Positions 6,014 to 6,841 of a stretch of DNA of 6,841 bases are shown in pieces. Position numbers and translations under genes: made by a program. The stretch covers positions 1 through 6,841 of the forward strand of contig JAUXTV010000065.1 of NCBI GenBank assembly GCA_030679025.1. Direction: 5' to 3'. Every line of letters begins with the position of its first letter. Position 1 is the stretch's first letter. The stretch is from Candidatus Woesearchaeota archaeon. Lineage in GTDB: Archaea; Nanobdellota; Nanobdellia; SCGC-AAA011-G17; UBA489. The notes beneath the pieces are model-generated. The model was not told the origin of the DNA. It searched no databases and worked only from the letters and a program-made list of their open reading frames with translations.

Positions 6014-6268
6014 CTAACAACTGAGAATGCTAATGGGATAATTCTTTTTACACAAGAGCGCAATTTCAGAACTTGGTACTGCCACTTCAATTACTTCTAT
6101 TTTGTTTAAGGATGCATATCTCTTTACTGTTGTACGAACTGCTTCTGGGCAAGTAGTTGCTACAAAGACTTTCTTTACTTGTCCGTGTTTGAGCTTTCTT
6201 ATTACTTCTTTCGTACCTATAGTCATTTTTTCATTTTTCAATGCGGCTTTTAAATCTTCGACAGTCAT
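6014..6268 (-). CDS. rpl30e: 50S ribosomal protein eL30
   Basis: eL30 is a large-subunit protein of the L7Ae/L30e RNA-binding superfamily, found in archaea and eukaryotes. Residues 17-40 (around IGTKEVIRKLKHGQ and VKKVFVATTCP) form the recognisable superfamily core with the G-T-K-E-V loop that contacts RNA. The later E-I-A-L-L-C-K-K (68-75) matches the conserved region before the last strand. At 84 aa it is shorter than the usual roughly 95-105. The short end (ISILSC) lacks the usual extension, and the N-terminal helix is also brief. The ATG overlaps the polymerase stop by four bases (ATGA), and a GGAAGG-type ribosome binding site lies at 6275-6280, six bases before it. Its genomic place after RNA polymerase A'' and before nusA is the strongest support for eL30 over other L7Ae relatives. 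Confidence 0.92.
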   Translation of the reverse strand: MTVEDLKAALKNEKMTIGTKEVIRKLKHGQVKKVFVATTCPEAVRTTVKRYASLNKIEVIEVAVPSSEIALLCKKNYPISILSC

Positions 6269-6841
6269 TTCTTACCTTCCTTTGCTGTTTCTTTTTTACC
6301 ACGAGTCACTAACTCTGGAAGACCTGTTCCAAGAGGGACTGGTTGATTGAGCATTACATTTTCAATTACTGAATTGAGATCGTCTTCTTCACCAATAATA
6401 GACGCATTAATCAAGTGCTTGAGAGGAGTTTCGAAACTTGCACGAGCTAGTACTGACTTTTTCTCTCCAGTGATACCTGAACGAGTGATACCTTTGATAG
6501 TACCGGAAGTAGTCATAGCATCTGCAATGAACATGATATGCCTGATATCTACATCAAGACCTTGGTCTTCAATCACTCTTTGCGCTTCACGGATGATATT
6601 TTGACGAGCAGCTTCCACACCGAAGACTTTCAAGACTTCGAACAAGCTGTTTGTTGTCGTTCTTGTTTCATCTACTTCCTCAATTTCAATAACATCTTTT
6701 AAGTTTGAACCTGCAGTGATGATTACATATTCCTCATTATTCTTTACTGGCAAGACCTGTGTTATTCCCTTGACACCCTTGATGAATACTTCCTTTGATT
6801 TTTCTTTGATCTTGTAAGTTTCCATTAATTCATTTTCTTCT
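6265..6841 (-). CDS. rpoA2: DNA-directed RNA polymerase subunit A'' (C-terminal part, cut by the window edge)
   Basis: This is the C-terminal part of the largest RNA polymerase subunit, which archaea usually split into A' and A''. About 191 residues are visible; the frame stays open through the end of the window (E-E-N-E-L before the first internal methionine at 6825), so that methionine is probably not the start. Conserved features, numbered from it, are I-T-A-G-S-N-L (35-41), VDETRTTTN (51-59), EAARQNII (71-78), DVDIRHIMFIADAMTTSG (91-108), ITGEKKSVLARASFE (118-132) and the final P-L-G-T-G (164-168). The last 20 residues are a lysine-rich tail. The visible part is the end of the subunit (cleft and clamp foot). 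Whether the gene is separate A'' or the end of an unsplit A subunit cannot be seen. It overlaps the eL30 gene by four bases, so coupled translation is likely. Confidence 0.95.
   Translation of the reverse strand, partial: EENELMETYKIKEKSKEVFIKGVKGITQVLPVKNNEEYVIITAGSNLKDVIEIEEVDETRTTTNSLFEVLKVFGVEAARQNIIREAQRVIEDQGLDVDIRHIMFIADAMTTSGTIKGITRSGITGEKKSVLARASFETPLKHLINASIIGEEDDLNSVIENVMLNQPVPLGTGLPELVTRGKKETAKEGKK

Noticed and set aside
6012..6020. TTG at 6020 as start of nusA
   Set aside because: An ATG three codons later matches the family's N-terminus and avoids overlap with the eL30 gene.
6102..6604. Open frames on the plus strand opposite eL30 and the polymerase gene (6102-6350 and 6347-6604)
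   Set aside because: They lie wholly antisense to conserved genes, have no recognisable domain, and reflect the complementary codons of the real genes.

Overview
The window is an AT-rich piece of an archaeal chromosome. The evidence is the minus-strand order RNA polymerase A'' (C-terminal part), eL30, a short two-KH NusA, uS12 and uS7. This is the conserved archaeal transcription/translation operon, and the NusA is of archaeal type without the bacterial S1 and N-terminal domains. A TrmB-family regulator, TATA-type promoters and leaderless-looking gene starts agree with this. From the style of the ribosomal proteins and the small secreted proteins with a D-G-D motif, I infer a DPANN-type lineage (Woesearchaeota/Pacearchaeota-like). 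That placement is a guess, not a demonstration.

Left part (1-2332): two divergent genes encode exported or membrane-anchored proteins of unknown function. One has 327 aa on the minus strand. The other has 395 aa on the plus strand and looks like a disulfide-stapled beta-propeller-type extracellular protein. Only 51 bases separate their start codons, and a single symmetrical TATA element lies about 25-27 bases from both starts, so they probably share a bidirectional, leaderless promoter.

Middle part (2333-4500): a TrmB-type winged-helix regulator (minus) is divergent from a two-gene unit (plus) made of a small exported protein of 121 aa and a class I SAM-dependent methyltransferase of 313 aa. 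The 127-base intergenic region (3050-3176) holds a perfect 14-bp palindrome between the regulator's TATA-like box and its start. It also holds a 6-bp inverted repeat with a 7-base spacer just upstream of the TATA box of the two-gene unit. The layout suggests an autoregulated local regulator controlling its divergent neighbours. This is the most plausible candidate for an undescribed small system in the window.

Right part (4501-6841): the housekeeping operon on the minus strand, reading from right to left. The polymerase gene runs off the window edge. rpoA''/eL30 and uS12/uS7 overlap by ATGA, and eL30/nusA are separated by 2 bases. A second TATA box just before rps12 suggests that rps12-rps7 also has its own promoter. 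The operon ends at rps7: the EF-1alpha gene often found next in archaea is absent, and the convergent methyltransferase gene lies 11 bases away.

No RNA gene, CRISPR array, insertion sequence or gene-free stretch above 300 bases was seen.
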